64,000 nucleotides of DNA from Rhodoplanes sp. Z2-YC6860. Its GTDB lineage: Bacteria > Pseudomonadota > Alphaproteobacteria > Rhizobiales > Xanthobacteraceae. Both the position numbers and the translations under genes were made by a program. Below, piece after piece: positions 8,606 through 17,202 of the stretch. The stretch covers positions 992,001 to 1,056,000 of the forward strand of contig NZ_CP007440.1 of the NCBI RefSeq assembly GCF_001579845.1, written 5' to 3'. The notes beneath the pieces are model-generated. The model worked only from the letters and a program-made list of their open reading frames with translations. It was not told the origin of the DNA and made no database searches. Every line of letters begins with the position of its first letter. Position 1 is the stretch's first letter.

Positions 8606-9412
8606 TCAGCGTTTCTTGCGTCCCGCGACCTTCTTGCCGCGTGTCGTTGCGGAGGTGGCGCGGGCTTTCGGCGCACCCGCCGGGTACTCGCCGGCTTTGC
8701 GCAGCCGCGTCGACCAGTATTCCCAGGCTCGTGCCTGCGGTCGCGGCTGGAGATTACGCTCCCAGGCCATGCGGGCTTCGCCTTTAGTCAGCGGACTCAG
8801 CGCGTGGCCCTGTGCCTTGCACATCAACTGCAGCTCGGCGTTGCGGGTGCTGTAGATGGTGCGAAACACCAGCTCGGTGAGATTTTTGGCGGCGACAGTC
8901 GCGCCGTGCCGGCGCATCAGCACCAGCCAGTAGGGTCCGAGCGCCCTGGCGAGCGATTGGCCTTCCTCCGGCTTCAGCACCAGCAGATTGGTATCGCCGA
9001 ATTCGTCGCGGCTATCCCAGAACGGCACTTGTTCGCCGATCTGCGCACCCATGTGATAGAGCGGCAGAAGTTCTTCGCCGGAGTTGCAGAACGGCAGGAA
9101 TGCCATGCTGTGATGATGCGCGACTGCGTTGACGTCGGGGCGCGCCTTGTAGATCTCGCCGTGGATCACGAGCTCGCCATAGCCGCGGATGCCCGCGGGC
9201 AGCGGTGTCACCGGCTCGCTGTCGAGCGTGTATTCGTAAATGTCGGCAGCCTCTACGACCTCGGGCGAACGCGAGCGCGAGATCAGATAGCGGTCCGGCT
9301 TGGTCGGATGCCGCATGCTGACATGGCCGAAGGCGTCGATGATGCCCTCATAGGAAACGATGCGGTTGGCGACCGCGAGATTGTGGCGTGCCTCGGCGAG
9401 GTTGTCGGCCAT
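8606..9412 (-). CDS. Class II aldolase/adducin-family protein
   Basis: 268 residues. The aldolase II fold is indicated by GHVSMRHP, the metal-ligand histidines in AVAHHHSMAF and the later RRHGATVAA, which carries another ligand His. Members are Zn-dependent aldolases or decarboxylases acting on small phosphorylated or free hydroxy acids. The C-terminus has an unusual Ala/Thr/Lys/Arg tail (ATSATTRGKKVAGRKKR), not part of the core fold. It follows a DoxX gene by 28 nt and is the last gene of the leftward catabolic set, so it probably acts on a small carbonyl or hydroxy-acid intermediate. Confidence 0.85.
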   Translation of the reverse strand: MADNLAEARHNLAVANRIVSYEGIIDAFGHVSMRHPTKPDRYLISRSRSPEVVEAADIYEYTLDSEPVTPLPAGIRGYGELVIHGEIYKARPDVNAVAHHHSMAFLPFCNSGEELLPLYHMGAQIGEQVPFWDSRDEFGDTNLLVLKPEEGQSLARALGPYWLVLMRRHGATVAAKNLTELVFRTIYSTRNAELQLMCKAQGHALSPLTKGEARMAWERNLQPRPQARAWEYWSTRLRKAGEYPAGAPKARATSATTRGKKVAGRKKR

Positions 9413-9440
9413 GGTGGCTCCTCAAGAAAAAATGCGCCCC

Positions 9441-9920
9441 TCAGAATTCGAAACCCAGCAGCAGGTGGTCGAGCGAAATCGGCCCGCCGCCGTTGATGAG
9501 GAAATACAGGACACCGAGCGCCCACATGCCGGGATACTCGATGCCGAGCTTGTTCCAGAACCAGCCGTCGTATTTGGCGTGGTCGTAGGCCGAGAGCGCC
9601 AGCAGCGCGAACAGCGGCAGCGCCATCGGCCGCGTGAACAGGCCGAGCGCAACGCAGGGCGCGGCGACGAACTGGGTCAGCACGGTGCCGTAAGCCCAGA
9701 ACCAGCCGGGACTGAAGCCCTTCTTGTCGTAGAGTGCAGCGACGCCCTTCACGGTGTTGATCGGTCCGCCCGTGCCGGGGAAGTAGCCGAGGCACATCCG
9801 CATGCCATGCGGCACCATGGCGGCGCCGACTGCAAAGCGCAGCAGCGCCTCGATCCACGGCGCCAACGCTGCGTAGACAGCGCCGAGGGCGGGGATGAGC
9901 AGTGGAGCGTTGCCATTCAT
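9441..9920 (-). CDS. DoxX family membrane protein
   Basis: 159 residues with four predicted membrane helices. The pattern ALLRFAVGAAMVPHGMRM at the first helix is typical of the DoxX/DoxD family. DoxX proteins are small inner-membrane proteins linked in various organisms to quinone or thiosulfate metabolism and oxidative stress, with no firm general function. It is embedded in the monooxygenase/dehydrogenase cluster, which could fit a redox role, but that is inference. Confidence 0.85.
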   Translation of the reverse strand: MNGNAPLLIPALGAVYAALAPWIEALLRFAVGAAMVPHGMRMCLGYFPGTGGPINTVKGVAALYDKKGFSPGWFWAYGTVLTQFVAAPCVALGLFTRPMALPLFALLALSAYDHAKYDGWFWNKLGIEYPGMWALGVLYFLINGGGPISLDHLLLGFEF

Positions 9921-9938
9921 GGTGCGGTATCTGCTCCG

Positions 9939-10048
9939 CCCTCATCCTGAGGAGCATCGCGAAGCGATGCGTCTCGAAGGATGTGGCGGCCACCGTGGCG
10001 GCCCCATGGTTCGAGACGCCGCGCTGCACGCGGCTCCTCACCATGAGG
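9939..10048. repeat. Intergenic palindromic element, CCCTCATCCTGAGG type
   Basis: About 110 bp between the monooxygenase and DoxX genes. It begins CCCTCATCCTGAGGAGC, ends CTCCTCACCATGAGG, and has an internal perfect hairpin GCATCG...CGATGC and the complementary pair CGTCTCGAAGGATG / GGTTCGAGACG. This layout is familiar from interspersed repeats of Bradyrhizobium-like genomes. It is not coding. Confidence 0.7.
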
Positions 10049-10085
10049 CCGGGAGAGGTTTGTCATTGCGGAGAAACCACCAAGT

Positions 10086-11450
10086 TCATTCCGCGGCTTC
10101 TTTGGCGCTGGCGGTGTAGCGGCTCGGTGGCCGGGGCAGCCCGAGATGATCGCGCAAGGTGCGGCCGGTGTATTCGGTGCGGAACAGGCCGCGGCGCTGC
10201 AGCTCCGGGATCACCAGTTCGACGAAGTCGTTGAACGAGCCTGGAAGATAGGGCGGCATGATGTTGAAGCCGTCGGCCGCCTCGTCGACGAACCAATGCT
10301 CCATGTGATCGGCGACCTGCGCCGGCGTGCCCTTGATCACCATCTTGGCGCGCGCGCCGGCCACCACCTGGGCGATCTGGCGCATCGAGAGCTTGTCTTT
10401 CCTGGCAAGCTCCGTGACGTACTTGAACGTGCTCTGGCTCGCGTTCGACATCGGCAGGTTCTCGGGAAGCGGCCCGTCGAAGTCGTAAGGCGTGAGGTCG
10501 ACATTGCCGAGCACGGTCGAAAGGATCTCGCGCGCGACGACCGGATGCATCAGCGAGTTCTGGTAGTCGAACTTTTCGTTGGCCTCGGCCTCGGTGCGGG
10601 CGACATAGATGCTCAAGCCAGGCATCACCTTGAGATGGTCGGGATTTCTTCCGAACTTGTCCTGCGCCCGCGTCTTGACCTCCTTGAAATAGGTCTGCGA
10701 CGCCTCCTTGGTCAGCGGCGCGCCGAAGATGACTTCGGCAAAGCGCGCCGCGACGTCCATGCCGTCGTCGGATGTTCCGGCCTGCACGATCACCGGATGG
10801 CCTTGCGGCGATCGGGGAATGTTGAGCGGCCCGCGCACCGAGAAGTGCTTGCCTTTGTGATTGAGCGTGTGGAGCTTCTCGGGATCGAAGAAATCGCCGC
10901 TCGCCTTGTCACGCATGAACGCGTCGTCGTCCCAGCTATCCCAAAGCGCGGTGACGATCTCGGCGAATTCGTTGGCGCGCTCGTAGCGCTCGGCATGGCC
11001 GAAATGGGCGTCGCGGTTGAAATTTCTGGCTTCTGCGGCCATGCCGGAGGTGACGAGATTCCAGCCGGCGCGTCCGCCGCTGATGTGGTCGAGCGAGGCG
11101 AACTTCCGCGCCACATGAAACGGCTCGTTGTAGCTCGTCGAAGCCGTGCAGGTCAGTCCGATGCGCTCGGTGACGCCGGCGAGCGCCGAGATCAGCGTGA
11201 TCGGCTCGAAGTTGGCGATGTACTGCGCCGAGCGCGACAGCGCCTCCATGTTGGCCTCGCGGACGCAGATATTGTCGGCAAGGAAGATCATGTCGAACTT
11301 GGCGCGCTCGGCGGTCTGCGCGATCTCGACATAGTGTTTGAAGTTGATACCGGCGTCAGCCTGCGCGCCAGGATGCCGCCACGAGGCGACATGGTGGCCG
11401 GTCGGATTGAAGAAGGCGCCGAGCCGGAGCTGGCCTTTTGGTCTTGCCAT
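10086..11450 (-). CDS. LLM-class flavin-dependent monooxygenase, NtaA/SnaA/DszA family
   Basis: About 454 residues of a luciferase-like TIM-barrel monooxygenase. The N-terminus LRLGAFFNPTGHHVASWRHP, the segment FDMIFLADNI, and SLDHISGGRAGWNLVTS are hallmarks of the NtaA/SnaA/DszA/SoxA subfamily. These FMNH2-dependent enzymes cleave C-N or C-S bonds in xenobiotics and organosulfur compounds and need a separate flavin reductase, which is not seen nearby. The start at ATG 11450 is preceded by GAGGAAAC. It lies 61 nt downstream of an FAD-dependent dehydrogenase and is probably in the same transcription unit. Confidence 0.9.
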   Translation of the reverse strand: MARPKGQLRLGAFFNPTGHHVASWRHPGAQADAGINFKHYVEIAQTAERAKFDMIFLADNICVREANMEALSRSAQYIANFEPITLISALAGVTERIGLTCTASTSYNEPFHVARKFASLDHISGGRAGWNLVTSGMAAEARNFNRDAHFGHAERYERANEFAEIVTALWDSWDDDAFMRDKASGDFFDPEKLHTLNHKGKHFSVRGPLNIPRSPQGHPVIVQAGTSDDGMDVAARFAEVIFGAPLTKEASQTYFKEVKTRAQDKFGRNPDHLKVMPGLSIYVARTEAEANEKFDYQNSLMHPVVAREILSTVLGNVDLTPYDFDGPLPENLPMSNASQSTFKYVTELARKDKLSMRQIAQVVAGARAKMVIKGTPAQVADHMEHWFVDEAADGFNIMPPYLPGSFNDFVELVIPELQRRGLFRTEYTGRTLRDHLGLPRPPSRYTASAKEAAE

Positions 11451-11511
11451 GGTGCGTTTCCTCGCGGCGGAATTTACCGCTGCGCAGCAACTAGGCGCAA
11501 GCAGCGGTGGC

Positions 11512-12918
11512 TCAAGGCGCGGACTTGCTGATTGTTTCCGCCGCAATGAGCCCGATCACCGCCTTGATCAAGCCGCCGACGTAGCCGGAATGCGGACCGC
11601 CGTCGAGGCCGCCGACCGTCGAGCCCGCGGCGAACAGGCCAGGGATCGGCGAACCTTTCGTGTCGAGCACGCGCGCCTGTCCGTCGACCACGATGCCGCC
11701 CATGGTGTTGGTGATCGCCGTGCAGATCGGCATGGCATAGAACGGTGCGGTCTTGATCGGCCAGGCTTTCGCACCGCTCGGCCGGCGCGGCGGATCGAGC
11801 TTGTCGAGCGTGCCGGCCTCGATGGCTTTGTTGTAATCGGCGACCACGGCTTCGAGCCTCTCGGGCGCAAGTCCGATCAGGCCGGCGAGTTCGGCGAGCA
11901 TGTTCGCCTTGTGCAGCGTGCCGCCTTCGTCCGGCACCAGTGGGTTCGGCGGCTGCACGTGGTTGCGGCCGGGGCCGTCCCAGACCGCTTGATCGAAGAT
12001 GATGGTGGTGCCGAGCGGGTCGGGCAGGCGAGCGATGGCGTTCGACAGATAGATCCCGCCGAAGCCTTCGTCGGCGACGCGGCGGCCGCTCGCGTCGATT
12101 ACGATCGAGGCCGCTGCCACGTCATCGGCTTGCGGGCGCGGCCACATGCGATTGCCGGCGGTCATGGCGTCGCGGCTGTGCAGATGGCCGTAGAAGCTGC
12201 CCATCTCGGTGCTGCGCGCCGCGCCAACGGCCTGTGCCATGCGCAAGCCGTCGCCGTTCGCGGCGCCGCCGTGACGCTGCAGGAGTTTCTCGGGCGTCCG
12301 CGACACGTGCTCGCGCACCAGTTCGGCATTGGCCGTGAAGCCGCCGTCGGCGATGACCACCGCCTTGGCCTTGAAGGTCTTGGCTGCGCCGGCCTGCTGG
12401 GCTTCGACCTCGATGTCATCCTTGGCAAGCTTCAGCGCCGTGGCCCGGGTGCCGCGCAGGAGCTGCCCGCCGCGCTTCTTGAGAGCCGCCTCCAGGCGCT
12501 GGAGCGCGATGTCACCGGCATAGTTCTCCCATTTCAGTCCGGAGCCGGTGCGCGCCACCGGCGACAAGACGTGAGTGTGGTACTGGCCGAGATCGGACAG
12601 ATCGATGCCTTCATCTGTCAGCCACTGCATCAGCCGGCGGCTTTCCTTGGCGACCGCGCGGCCCAAATCCTTGCGGGCATGGCCTTCGGTGCAGGTGTCG
12701 ATCTTGCGGACGAGTTCGTCTTCGCCTGTGAGCGGACTCGTGAAGTTGATGTGGAACGTGCCGTAGGTGATCCGCGAATTGCAGATGTATTTCTCTTCCG
12801 TGCTCTTCTCCAGCACGGCAACGCGCTTGCCGAGCTGGCCGGCGCGGTTGGCAGCCACCATTCCGGCGATGCCGCCGCCGATGACGATGACGTCAAACAT
12901 CAATTCACTCTCGCTCAT
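11512..12918 (-). CDS. FAD-dependent dehydrogenase, fumarate reductase flavoprotein / TcuA-like family
   Basis: About 468 residues. The N-terminal Rossmann motif DVIVIGGGIAGMVAANRA binds the FAD ADP moiety. The capping domain and the closing motif GLFAAGSTVGGLDGG with HSGYVGGL are typical of FAD_binding_2 proteins (succinate/fumarate, 3-ketosteroid and tricarballylate dehydrogenases). It has no signal peptide, so it is probably cytoplasmic. The start at 12918 (MSESELMFDV) has GGAGAGAG upstream; 12900 is an alternative. Context between a Bug protein and a monooxygenase suggests oxidation of an organic acid; the substrate is unknown. Confidence 0.88.
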   Translation of the reverse strand: MSESELMFDVIVIGGGIAGMVAANRAGQLGKRVAVLEKSTEEKYICNSRITYGTFHINFTSPLTGEDELVRKIDTCTEGHARKDLGRAVAKESRRLMQWLTDEGIDLSDLGQYHTHVLSPVARTGSGLKWENYAGDIALQRLEAALKKRGGQLLRGTRATALKLAKDDIEVEAQQAGAAKTFKAKAVVIADGGFTANAELVREHVSRTPEKLLQRHGGAANGDGLRMAQAVGAARSTEMGSFYGHLHSRDAMTAGNRMWPRPQADDVAAASIVIDASGRRVADEGFGGIYLSNAIARLPDPLGTTIIFDQAVWDGPGRNHVQPPNPLVPDEGGTLHKANMLAELAGLIGLAPERLEAVVADYNKAIEAGTLDKLDPPRRPSGAKAWPIKTAPFYAMPICTAITNTMGGIVVDGQARVLDTKGSPIPGLFAAGSTVGGLDGGPHSGYVGGLIKAVIGLIAAETISKSAP

Positions 12919-12937
12919 GCCTGCGCTCTCTCCACAC

Positions 12938-13089
12938 GTGTCCCGGACGCGGCGCAGCATGAGCGCGAAGCGCCAAATGGTACGCTGCTGATCCGGGACC
13001 CAGCTTGCTTTCTAATATCAAGAAACCGGGGTCCCGGGTCTACAGTGCAGCACTGCGCTACGCTCCGTGCTGCACTGTGCCCGGGACAC
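12938..13089. repeat. Intergenic palindromic element, GTGTCCCGG...CCGGGACAC type (152 bp)
   Basis: Begins GTGTCCCGGACGCGGCGCAG and ends CACTGTGCCCGGGACAC, so the ends are inverted repeats. Internally GATCCGGGACCC pairs with GGGTCCCGGGTC, and CAGTGCAGCAC pairs with GTGCTGCACTG around a TGCGCTACGCTCC loop. It fills the gap between the Bug-protein gene and the FAD dehydrogenase gene. Confidence 0.75.
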
Positions 13090-13112
13090 ATGCTGCACCA
13101 GCGCGCTTCATT

Positions 13113-14090
13113 TCAATCGATCTTCGCGCCGACCTTCTTGATGATGGCTTCCCAATGCTTCGAGTCGTCCGCGATGAGCTGCACGAATTCCGGCGGCGTC
13201 AGCGTCACGCGCTCGAACGTGTTCTTCTCGAAGAATTCCTTCGACCGTTGCGAATCGAGCACCTTGCTGACGTCGGCGTGGATCTTCGCCGTCAGCTCCG
13301 GTGGCATGTTGGGCGGGCCGAACAGCCCGAACCACACCGACGTCTGAAAGCCCGGCACGCCCGATTCCGCGATGGTCGGCAGGTTGGGCCGCGTCGTGAT
13401 GCGTTTGGCGCCCGCGGCCGCGAGGATGCGCACCTTTCCGCTCGGCTCGTGGCCGGCGATGCTGCTGAGGTTGAGCAGCAGCATGTTGACGTCGTCGGCC
13501 AGCAGCGCGTTCGCGGCCGGCGCCGCGCCGCGGAACGGGATGTGCACGATGTCGGTGCCGGTGCGAAGCTTGAAGTCCTCCATGCTGAGATGCGCATAGG
13601 TGCCGATGCCGTAGGAGCCGTAGTTCAGCGTGCCCGGCTTGGCTTTGGCCAGCGCGATCAGCTCCTGCGTGGACTTGGCTGGCACCGAAGAGTTCACCAC
13701 CAGAACCGGCGTGCCGCGGCACAGCACGACGATCGGCGTGAAGGCCGACGCGTTGTACAGAAGCTTGTTCGACATGAACGGGTTGGCCGTGATGGTGGCG
13801 TCCGACGTGACCATCAACGTCAGCCCGTCGGCCGGCGAGCGCTCCACCGCCTGGGCGCCGACCCCGCCGTTGCCACCCGGACGGTTGTCGACGATTACGG
13901 TCTGGTTCAGGCTTTCGCCCAGCCCCTGCGCAACGATGCGCGCCATGGTGTCGGTGACGCCGCCGGGCTGCGTCGGCACGATGATGTGCACCTGGCCGTT
14001 GGGATAGCTTTGTGCGACGGCTGCACTCGCGAACAGCGCAAACAGGAGCGCGAGCGCGCCCGCGCGAAATCCGCCCGGTGCGTCCAGCAT
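13113..14090 (-). CDS. Tripartite tricarboxylate transporter substrate-binding protein (Bug/TctC family), no. 1
   Basis: 325 residues with an N-terminal signal peptide ending near FASAAVAQ. Mature family signatures include VHIIVPTQPGGVTDTMARIV, VDNRPGGNGGVGAQAV, and PGTLNYGSYGIGTYAHLSME. Bug proteins are periplasmic receptors for carboxylates and similar small molecules. The TctA/TctB membrane partners are absent from the window, as is common for these proteins. A perfect AAGGAGGAAACC precedes the ATG. It sits between a cupin gene (30 nt upstream) and the FAD dehydrogenase. Confidence 0.93.
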   Translation of the reverse strand: MLDAPGGFRAGALALLFALFASAAVAQSYPNGQVHIIVPTQPGGVTDTMARIVAQGLGESLNQTVIVDNRPGGNGGVGAQAVERSPADGLTLMVTSDATITANPFMSNKLLYNASAFTPIVVLCRGTPVLVVNSSVPAKSTQELIALAKAKPGTLNYGSYGIGTYAHLSMEDFKLRTGTDIVHIPFRGAAPAANALLADDVNMLLLNLSSIAGHEPSGKVRILAAAGAKRITTRPNLPTIAESGVPGFQTSVWFGLFGPPNMPPELTAKIHADVSKVLDSQRSKEFFEKNTFERVTLTPPEFVQLIADDSKHWEAIIKKVGAKID

Positions 14091-14120
14091 GGTTTCCTCC
14101 TTGCCGTTATTTTCGGCTTT

Positions 14121-14627
14121 TTATCGCGCGCTGTTCATGCCCATCACGGGCTTGCCGAGGCCGAGGGGCTTTGCATCCACCAGCACGAAGGCGACGCGGG
14201 CCAGCTTCGTGCCACGGTTGGCCCAGGCGTGGTTGGTGCCGCGCTGGATCATGACGTCGCCCGCCTTCAGCTTCACGGTCGAGTCGTCCATGTCCATGTC
14301 GATCTCGCCTTCGATGACGATCACATAATCGATCGTCTCGGTGCGGTGCATGTGCGCTGGGTTGCCGGGCGGGAAATCGATCACGCAGAAGCGCGTGCCG
14401 TTCGCGGGCGGCGGCGTGCCGACGATGCGAGCGCCCATGTCCTCGGCGTTCTCGCCGACGCTGATGTCTGCCGGATTCTGGTCGGTGATCCACATCAGCG
14501 TGGAGCGCGCCCCGGCGCCCTTATGGTTGGTGGCGCGGCCGTCGATCAGAACCTTGGCGACGTTGTTGTCGTCATGTCCGGTCACGACGCGGCGCACCGG
14601 CGGCGGCAGGTTCGGAAAATCGTTCAT
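14121..14627 (-). CDS. Single-domain cupin protein with intact metal site
   Basis: 168 residues. Cupin motif 1 is seen in AHMHRTETIDYVIVIEGEI, keeping HxH and a following Glu. Motif 2 is GDVMIQRGTNHAWANRG with its His. The beta-barrel is therefore likely to bind a metal ion. The N-terminal PPVRRVVTGHD resembles the start of the cupin at 27198 (KPIRRVVTGND), and the C-terminal half matches the cupin at 27776, so the three are probably paralogues. It lies between a 2-hydroxyacid dehydrogenase and a Bug protein. Function unknown: a dioxygenase, isomerase or non-enzymatic sensor are all possible. Confidence 0.85.
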   Translation of the reverse strand: MNDFPNLPPPVRRVVTGHDDNNVAKVLIDGRATNHKGAGARSTLMWITDQNPADISVGENAEDMGARIVGTPPPANGTRFCVIDFPPGNPAHMHRTETIDYVIVIEGEIDMDMDDSTVKLKAGDVMIQRGTNHAWANRGTKLARVAFVLVDAKPLGLGKPVMGMNSAR

Positions 14628-14688
14628 TGTGGTTCACTCCCTTTCGTATTCGCAGTTCTCACCGCCGTCATTCCGGGGACCGCGTGCC

Positions 14689-15654
14689 TCACGCCGCCGC
14701 CCTGGCGACGTTCATCATGCCCTTCAGGTCGCCTTTGAGGAAGCAGCGCATGTTGTGCTCGAGGATCGGCATTGCGAGGTCGACATAGGTGTCGCAAAAA
14801 CCGCCCTGATGCGTGGTGATGATGACGTTCTTGAACGTCCACAGCGGACTGTCGGGCGGCAGCGGCTCCTGGTTGAACACGTCGAGCGCCGCGCCTGCGA
14901 TCTTTTTCTGCCGCAGCGCCTCGATCAGCGCGTCCTCGTCGACCACCCCGCCGCGGGCAAGGTTGGTGAGGAAGGCCGTGGGCTTCATCGCGGCGAAGAC
15001 CTCGGCGTTGATCATGTGATGCGTCGCGGCCGAGTAGGGCGTCAGCAGCACGAAGTGGTCGATCTCCGGCAATGTCTTGATCAGGTCGCTCGCCGGCAGC
15101 ACCCGATCGAAGCCCGCGACCTGCCGCGGTGCGGATGTAAAGCCGACCACCTTCATCCCGAGCGCCTTGCACTTCGGCGCCAGCGCTTCGGCAATCACGC
15201 CGATGCCGAGGATGCCGCAAGTCTTGTCCTGCAGGAGCTTCGCGGGCCAGCGCTTCCAGGCATGCTCGTCCTGGGCGCGCACGAAGCCCGGCAGATCGCG
15301 TGACAGCGCCAGCATCGAGGCGAGCGCCGCCTCCGACACCGGCGCGCCATGCACGCCGTGCAGGCTCGTCACGGTGACTTGCGGCTTCAGCGCCGGCTGG
15401 TCGGTGATGCCGTCGAGCCCGGTGCCGAGCGCCTGCACCCATCGGAGCTTGGCGGCGCCTCCGAGCTCGAGCTTCAGGTTCTTCATCATCTGCCCGAAGG
15501 TGAGCAGCATATCGGCCTGCGGAAACGCTGCCGTGGCCTTGTCGGCGGTCGCCGCAACTTCGATTTCGATGTCCGGGAATTTCTGACTGAGCTGGACGCG
15601 GTATTGCTCGGTCACGTCGGGCGGGAACGTAAGAACAATCAGAAGGCGAGGCAT
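14689..15654 (-). CDS. D-2-hydroxyacid dehydrogenase family protein
   Basis: About 321 residues. The NAD-binding segment is GILGIGVIAEALAPKCKALG, with GxGxxA replacing the usual third Gly. The catalytic Arg is in NLARGGVVDEDAL, the Glu in DVFNQEPLP, and the His in ITTHQGGF. Members interconvert 2-hydroxy and 2-oxo acids in the cytoplasm. The long upstream open frame is out of character with the family; ATG 15654 (MPRLLIVLTFPPDV) gives the normal length. It is the first gene of the leftward catabolic set ending at 8606. Confidence 0.88.
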   Translation of the reverse strand: MPRLLIVLTFPPDVTEQYRVQLSQKFPDIEIEVAATADKATAAFPQADMLLTFGQMMKNLKLELGGAAKLRWVQALGTGLDGITDQPALKPQVTVTSLHGVHGAPVSEAALASMLALSRDLPGFVRAQDEHAWKRWPAKLLQDKTCGILGIGVIAEALAPKCKALGMKVVGFTSAPRQVAGFDRVLPASDLIKTLPEIDHFVLLTPYSAATHHMINAEVFAAMKPTAFLTNLARGGVVDEDALIEALRQKKIAGAALDVFNQEPLPPDSPLWTFKNVIITTHQGGFCDTYVDLAMPILEHNMRCFLKGDLKGMMNVARAAA

Positions 15655-15945
15655 GACAGATCGGTCCTGAACGCGACGAAATGGTTGCGATTTGTATCCG
15701 TTGGACGCGGCGGCGTCACGCGTTGCTGGCGCGAAGCGAGCGGATGCGCGGCCTTGCGATGTATCGCATGGCGGGACTCCAAGCCGGGGATCGAGGTCAC
15801 GCTTTCGTGGCTGGTTGAGGTCGCAAGACAGGTCTAAAGCGACAAGACGCATCCGCGAACCGTCGAGGCCATCGACATGAGTGCCTGCTGCTCTTCCGGC
15901 GCACGCCAGACACACGCGGATTCCGACATCGTCACGCGATCGGTG

Positions 15946-16125
15946 ATGACGTGCCCCCATTGCGGAACATCGAAGCCGGAAGAGATGCCGCGCGATGCCT
16001 GCCAGATCGTCTATCTGTGCACCGGCTGTGGCGCCACACTGCGGCCGACAGCCGGCGACTGCTGCGTGTTCTGCTCGTACGGCTCCGTCCCGTGTCCGCC
16101 GATCCAGGCTGATCGACTTACTTGA
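15946..16125 (+). CDS. Small Cys-rich GDCCVFCSYG-type protein
   Basis: 59 residues from ATG 15946 with eight cysteines: MTCPHCG, DACQ, CTGCG, and GDCCVFCSYGSVPCPP. The pattern suggests one or two zinc- or other metal-binding knuckles. I recognise the GDCCVFCSYG...CPPIQ signature as a conserved small protein found in many proteobacteria, sometimes near metal-resistance genes, with no assigned function that I can state. An earlier in-frame ATG lies at 15877 (adding 23 residues of uncertain value). Its stop codon overlaps the end of the convergent binding-protein gene by 8 nt. Confidence 0.75.
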   Translation: MTCPHCGTSKPEEMPRDACQIVYLCTGCGATLRPTAGDCCVFCSYGSVPCPPIQADRLT

Positions 16126-17116
16126 CGCGTTTGGCCGCTTCTTCGACCAGGCTCAGATCCGCGTACTTGCTCACGTCCATCGGCGCTTTGATGAAGCCGA
16201 GCTCGTGCGTGAGGTTGATGTTGGACTGCAGCGCCTTGAGATCGGGGATCATGTCGGGGTTGCGATAATAATCGCGCTTGGTGAACAGCCAGTCCCAGCG
16301 CTCGGGCGGCGACTTCGTCACCTTCGCGGCGATCTTCATCACCTCCTCGTGGTTTTTCGGGTCGAGGAACCAGCGCTCGATGCGGAGCATGTCCTCCATG
16401 AAGTCGACCATCGCGGCGCGGTTCTTGTCGATGAAGGATTTGCGGGCCGCCCAGATGATGAACTGCGACACGCCGATCGCGTCCTTGCTGGAGAACAGCG
16501 GCCGCGCGATCTGCTGCAGCTGCGGATCGAACGAGAACGGCAATACGTACGGCGCAAGATCGACCTTCTTCTCCTGCAGCATCGCCTTCATGGTGGGGAA
16601 CGGCGCTTCGATCACCGTGTAGTCGCGCTTGTCCTCGAGGCCGGCCTTGCGCAGCATCGCGCGCGCCGCGATATCGACGGCGCTGCCCACCGAGTTGGTG
16701 GCGATCACCTTGCCTTTGAGGTCCTTGATCTCCTTGATCGGGCTGTCCTTGGCCACGGCCCATTCGTTGGTCGCGTAGCCCGGGACGCCGTCCTGAAATT
16801 CGTCGGCGATGATACGCAGATCGTCGAGGTTGGCGTTCTGGACCGCGAGCGGGAAGGTCGAATAGGCGAGGTTGGCGATCTCGAGCTCGCCCGTCGCAAT
16901 TGCCGTCATCATCGGCGGCGTGCCGGCATAGCGGACCGCTTCGAGCGTGTAGGACTTGCCGATGTGCTTGGCGAGGTCCTGCTTCTCGAGGATAATCGAG
17001 GCCCAGTTCGACACCGGCGCCACCCAGGCCATCCGGATTTTGACCGGCTCGGCGCGGGCCGCGCCAAGCGAAATGACGGCAGCGACAGCAGCCAGCGCGA
17101 GTTTCAGCGAGCGCAT
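16118..17116 (-). CDS. ABC transporter substrate-binding protein, NitT/TauT family
   Basis: 332 residues with a signal peptide (MRSLKLALAAVAAVISLGAA then RA). The mature protein starts EPVKIRMAWVAPVSNWASII and contains TGELEIANLAYSTFPLAVQN and LKGKVIATNSVGSAVDIAAR, typical of SsuA/TauA/NrtA-like periplasmic receptors. It is the last gene of a nine-gene operon and lies 86 nt after the second permease. It is one of two such receptors in that operon (the other at 19581), so the importer may serve two ligands. Confidence 0.9.
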   Translation of the reverse strand: MRSLKLALAAVAAVISLGAARAEPVKIRMAWVAPVSNWASIILEKQDLAKHIGKSYTLEAVRYAGTPPMMTAIATGELEIANLAYSTFPLAVQNANLDDLRIIADEFQDGVPGYATNEWAVAKDSPIKEIKDLKGKVIATNSVGSAVDIAARAMLRKAGLEDKRDYTVIEAPFPTMKAMLQEKKVDLAPYVLPFSFDPQLQQIARPLFSSKDAIGVSQFIIWAARKSFIDKNRAAMVDFMEDMLRIERWFLDPKNHEEVMKIAAKVTKSPPERWDWLFTKRDYYRNPDMIPDLKALQSNINLTHELGFIKAPMDVSKYADLSLVEEAAKRVK

Positions 17117-17202
17117 TGCATGTCCTCCCTGGGGACGATGTGTTGTTGGTGAAAACTAGAGCACCGCGACCATACCCGCGCAAGATGCGCCAATGACGCG
17201 GA

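Noticed and set aside
11338-13347. 669-codon plus-strand frame antisense to the monooxygenase and FAD dehydrogenase
   Set aside because: It crosses the ends of several genes and a palindromic repeat and has no recognisable domain.
14666-14678. Further copy of the GTCATTCC element after the cupin gene
   Set aside because: Only GTCATTCCGGGG is present; the second half and internal pairing are missing, so it may be a remnant or chance.
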